Part shown: piece by piece, positions 7,745 through 9,497 of the stretch
Position numbering within the stretch: position 1 is the stretch's first letter
Layout of the letters: the number at the start of each line of letters is the position of its first letter
Source: Akkermansiaceae bacterium
Lineage (GTDB): Bacteria > Verrucomicrobiota > Verrucomicrobiia > Verrucomicrobiales > Akkermansiaceae
Assembly: GCA_023300065.1 (NCBI GenBank)
Contig: JALZWJ010000047.1
Location: 1-9,497, forward strand
Direction: 5' to 3'
Length of the DNA stretch: 9,497 bases
Made by a program: the position numbers and the translations under genes
The notes under the pieces: model-generated
What the model was told of the DNA's origin: nothing
Database searches by the model: none
What the model saw: the letters and a program-made list of their open reading frames with translations, nothing else

Positions 7745-7773
7745 TATTGTCAGATTGAAAATCACCATCAAAT
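7690..7773. repeat. 12-bp direct repeat, 72-bp period
   Basis: TCACCATCAAAT occurs at 7690-7701 and again at 7762-7773. The 72-bp offset equals 24 codons, so both copies sit in the same frame of the minus-strand small ORF. Each contains an ATGGTG on that strand. It may be chance or the trace of a small duplication. Confidence 0.5.
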
Positions 7774-7793
7774 TCGTTTTCGTCAGTAAGAAG

Positions 7794-7833
7794 TTCCCTT
7801 CGAACTTTACCGGAGGAAAATGGCCGAAGGGAA
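7794..7833. repeat. 9-bp inverted repeat just after the argA stop
   Basis: TTCCCTTCG (7794-7802) is perfectly complementary to CGAAGGGAA (7825-7833), with 22 nt between the arms. The right arm begins 2 nt beyond the stop codon of the minus-strand argA gene. It could form a 3' hairpin on that transcript. There is no T-run after it on the minus strand, so it is not a standard intrinsic terminator. It also marks the boundary between the AT-rich island and argA. Confidence 0.5.
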
Positions 7834-7835
7834 AA

Positions 7836-8870
7836 TCAGCTCAAGCGCTTGCGAATTACGGTGGATTCTCTCCCACTTGCTTGCAGCCGGGCTTGCCTTA
7901 CAGGTGGAATCTCTGCGATCGGGCACGGTTCGTAGCCCAAGCTCTCCGTGAAGTAGTTAACCGCACGTGTGCTGAGAGCAAAGACCCAAGGAATGCCCAA
8001 CTTGCTCGCCCGCTTTTCAGCCGCCTCGACGAGGAGGTGACCGTATCCTAAGCCCCCGTGATTTTGCTTCACATAGAGACAGGCCACCTCGGCACAGCAG
8101 GGCTCGGCAGACGGATGCAGCGCGATGCAGCCCACGACATTTCCATCAATCGTAAGGACTTGAAAATCTTGGAGTGAGGTCTCGATTTCTTCATAGGAAC
8201 GCGGGACCAAGTGCGCATCGCGCATCGACCGCCCCACCATCGCAAGCAGCTCGGAAATATCATCCGGCCCGATCTCGCGGATCGAGAGATAATCATCCGC
8301 ATAGACCATCACCCCCACACCCTCGTTCGAAAATAGCTCGTCCATCAAGACTCCCTGATGCGCTTCATCGAGTAAATGAACACGCGGAATACCGCTCACA
8401 CAAACCTCCGCGGCACGATGGAATAACTCCTCCTCTGGCCCCCGCCATTGCTGAGCCGCCTCCCTAGAAATTGCCGTCCCGCCCTCAGCAGGCTTCGGAA
8501 TGAGTGTGATTAATTTAAAAGCCCCCAACTCCCCCGCGAAGTTCACGACCTCGTCTCCTAAAAATGGCAGTTCAGGGCTTTCGATCAGAGCCAACTGACC
8601 ACGTTCAAGAATCGCAGCAGCCTGTCCTGCATCGAGCGGAGTCGCCTGCCACTTCAGCTCCCCATCGGTGAGCAACTGACTGACCTGCGCCTCACCACTC
8701 CCGGTGGAAATCACCACCAACTTCACCCCCACTTGCTGAAGCGCGATCAGATCCAACAACGCCTCCGCTAACGCGAGCTGAGTCATCCGAGCAGCATTAA
8801 GAACCAAAACGAATGTCTTCCCACGGAAAGACGGAACGTATTGGAGAATGGCGCGGACATCGCTCTGCAT
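7836..8870 (-). CDS. argA: N-acetylglutamate synthase, ArgA-like, with shortened kinase-like domain
   Basis: Expected to acetylate glutamate with acetyl-CoA, the first step of arginine synthesis (cytoplasm). It has 344 residues against about 440 in E. coli ArgA. Residues 8-55 align with the start of the amino-acid-kinase-like domain (YVPSFRGKTFVLVLNAARMT; E. coli has a GG pair where this reads NA). After VVIST the chain soon reaches ILERGQLALIES (87-98), so roughly 80 residues of the domain core are missing. CVSGIPRVHLLDEAHQGVLM (157-176) and DELFSNEGVGVMVY (177-190) match the ArgA linker. The GNAT domain is complete (about 192-344): IREIGPDDISELL, VGCIALHP (246-253), EVACLYVKQNHGGLGYGHLL (261-280) with the acetyl-CoA loop, and LSTRAVNYFTESLGYEP (299-315). 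The C-terminus keeps the RESTVIRK-type ArgA ending. The start aligns with the E. coli N-terminus. The leader is C/T-rich, without a Shine-Dalgarno. An acetyltransferase for another amino acid is the main alternative. Confidence 0.85.
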   Translation of the reverse strand: MQSDVRAILQYVPSFRGKTFVLVLNAARMTQLALAEALLDLIALQQVGVKLVVISTGSGEAQVSQLLTDGELKWQATPLDAGQAAAILERGQLALIESPELPFLGDEVVNFAGELGAFKLITLIPKPAEGGTAISREAAQQWRGPEEELFHRAAEVCVSGIPRVHLLDEAHQGVLMDELFSNEGVGVMVYADDYLSIREIGPDDISELLAMVGRSMRDAHLVPRSYEEIETSLQDFQVLTIDGNVVGCIALHPSAEPCCAEVACLYVKQNHGGLGYGHLLVEAAEKRASKLGIPWVFALSTRAVNYFTESLGYEPCPIAEIPPVRQARLQASGRESTVIRKRLS

Positions 8871-8940
8871 GGCGGGAGGGTAGAATGACTTCGCAGGAGT
8901 TTGAAGTGCGAATGTTGCAAGAGCTCACCACCCTCACAAA

Positions 8941-8958
8941 TCTCTCAAGCTTTAGAGA
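8941..8958. repeat. 18-bp near-palindrome in a divergent intergenic region
   Basis: TCTCTCAAGCTTTAGAGA pairs at eight of nine half-site positions. It lies 70 bp upstream of the argA start and 54 bp upstream of the DUF502 gene start, where an operator for a dimeric repressor or activator could act on both. It is not a terminator in either direction, because no T-run follows it and neither neighbour ends here. The rest of 8871-9012 shows no convincing promoter. Confidence 0.4.
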
Positions 8959-9012
8959 AAAAACCTAAGTTGTCAGATCACCTAATAACGTGTTCACTCC
9001 CCCCGCCCCACA

Positions 9013-9497
9013 ATGACCCAAGACCCGAACGATCCGATCGCCCCTATTGGCAAACCTCGCCCCGTAAAGCACCCGCACGTTCGCAAGATCATCAAGCCCT
9101 TTCTGGCTGGCATGGCCACCGTCATTCCCGTTCTCGCCACCGGCTGGATCGTGGTCCTCGTCTTCCGCCTCCTCCACAAAATCGGCCTCGCCATCATTAA
9201 TGGCATCTTACAAACCTTCAACACTCTCCGAAGTGCCAAAGAAGGCTCCGAGAGAGCATGGACGCTCGATGGCTTCCCGGGAGATGACTTCCTCTGGCTC
9301 CTCATCCCCCTCGCCCTCCTCTTTCTCGTCGGCATCGCCGTCACCAACCGGCCCGGAAAAAGAGTCACGCGTTGGATCGATGACACCATGGTCCGCATCC
9401 CCCTCTTCGGGGTCATCTACGCCACCATCAAGCAGTTCGTCGATGCCGTCCGTAACCTCGGCGGGTCTCAGAAATTTAAAGGCGTCGCCTTTGTCGA
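9013..9497 (+). CDS. DUF502 family membrane protein, N-terminal 161 residues (runs off right edge)
   Basis: Inner-membrane protein of the DUF502 family, function unknown. After a polar N-terminus (MTQDPNDPIAP) and a basic patch (KHPHVRKIIK), the first helix begins with FLAGMATVIPVLATGWIVVL (30-49), the family's opening signature (a Gly, then a Pro within the helix). A spacer of about 40 residues precedes the second helix, LWLLIPLALLFLVGIAV (94-110). Then comes RIPLFGVIYATIKQFVDAV (128-146), which matches the diagnostic RiP...iY...Kq motif, and KFKGVAFV (154-161) leads into the missing soluble domain. Most of the family's roughly 200-residue length is present. The ATG follows a C-rich leader with no Shine-Dalgarno. 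It is divergent from argA; any operon partners would lie beyond the right edge. Confidence 0.88.
   Translation, partial: MTQDPNDPIAPIGKPRPVKHPHVRKIIKPFLAGMATVIPVLATGWIVVLVFRLLHKIGLAIINGILQTFNTLRSAKEGSERAWTLDGFPGDDFLWLLIPLALLFLVGIAVTNRPGKRVTRWIDDTMVRIPLFGVIYATIKQFVDAVRNLGGSQKFKGVAFV

Larger units (their letters stand above)
7047..7810. other. AT-richer accessory island
   Basis: Hand counts of 60-nt lines give 42% GC (7081-7140), 37% (7321-7380), 42% (7501-7560), 38% (7561-7620), 48% (7681-7740) and 33% (7741-7800). Comparison lines give 60% (6001-6060) and 65% (8401-8460). The low-GC stretch coincides with the kinase-like gene and its upstream small ORF, between two GC-rich genes. This is the usual appearance of horizontally acquired DNA. 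No integrase, transposase or flanking attachment repeat is seen, so the route of entry is unknown. Confidence 0.6.

Noticed and set aside
7737..8051. Plus-strand open frame antisense to the argA 3' end
   Set aside because: It overlaps the conserved acetyltransferase domain on the other strand and has no recognisable motif.
8941..8968. Hairpin followed by six A residues, resembling a terminator
   Set aside because: On the plus strand the run is A, not T. On the minus strand the T-run precedes the hairpin, and no gene ends here.
8994..9416. Minus-strand open frame of 140 codons opposite the DUF502 gene
   Set aside because: The Arg/Met-rich translation is a shadow of the DUF502 coding sequence, whose motifs are clear.
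1..9497. CRISPR array, tRNA, rRNA or insertion sequence
   Set aside because: No regularly spaced repeats, no cloverleaf ending in a CCA-type acceptor, no rRNA-like sequence and no transposase motifs were seen on either strand.

Overview
The window is a bacterial chromosome segment, about 60% GC over most of its length. It holds housekeeping metabolism genes, a four-gene envelope ABC-transporter operon, and one AT-richer accessory insertion. Gene content suggests a Gram-negative lineage, most plausibly Verrucomicrobiota or a PVC relative: an E1o-type 2-oxoglutarate dehydrogenase, a GldF/GldG-type ABC system coupled to a DUF4340 protein, a short ArgA-like synthase and a DUF502 membrane protein. 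None of the start codons has a convincing Shine-Dalgarno sequence, and several leaders are C/T-rich. The taxonomic assignment is inference, since no rRNA or marker gene is present.

Layout: (1) 1-1351, minus strand: the first 450 residues of SucA (2-oxoglutarate dehydrogenase E1), running off the left edge. (2) 1352-1481: a divergent intergenic region with weak promoter candidates for both directions. (3) 1482-7019, plus strand: a tight operon with gaps of 12, 21 and 24 nt. It encodes an ABC ATPase, a six-helix ABC-2 permease, a GldG-like auxiliary protein with a membrane helix at each end, and a 746-residue DUF4340 protein. (4) 7047 to about 7810, minus strand: an AT-richer island (33-48% GC in the lines counted). 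It carries a 192-residue protein with the invariant residues of a kinase fold, and a small ORF that starts upstream and overlaps its 5' end by 61 nt. (5) 7836-8870, minus strand: an ArgA-like N-acetylglutamate synthase with a shortened amino-acid-kinase-like domain. (6) 8871-9012: a divergent intergenic region with an 18-bp near-palindrome. (7) 9013 to the right edge, plus strand: the start of a DUF502 membrane protein.

How the genes fit together: the ATPase and permease should form an ABC-2 transporter. GldG-like and DUF4340 proteins are its usual partners and carry large extracytoplasmic domains, so the four probably form one envelope complex of unknown substrate. SucA feeds the TCA cycle and the ArgA-like enzyme starts arginine synthesis from glutamate; neither has an obvious functional tie to the ABC operon. 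The kinase-like cassette looks like a later insertion between the ABC operon and the arginine gene. The most novel targets are this cassette and the ABC/GldG/DUF4340 complex.
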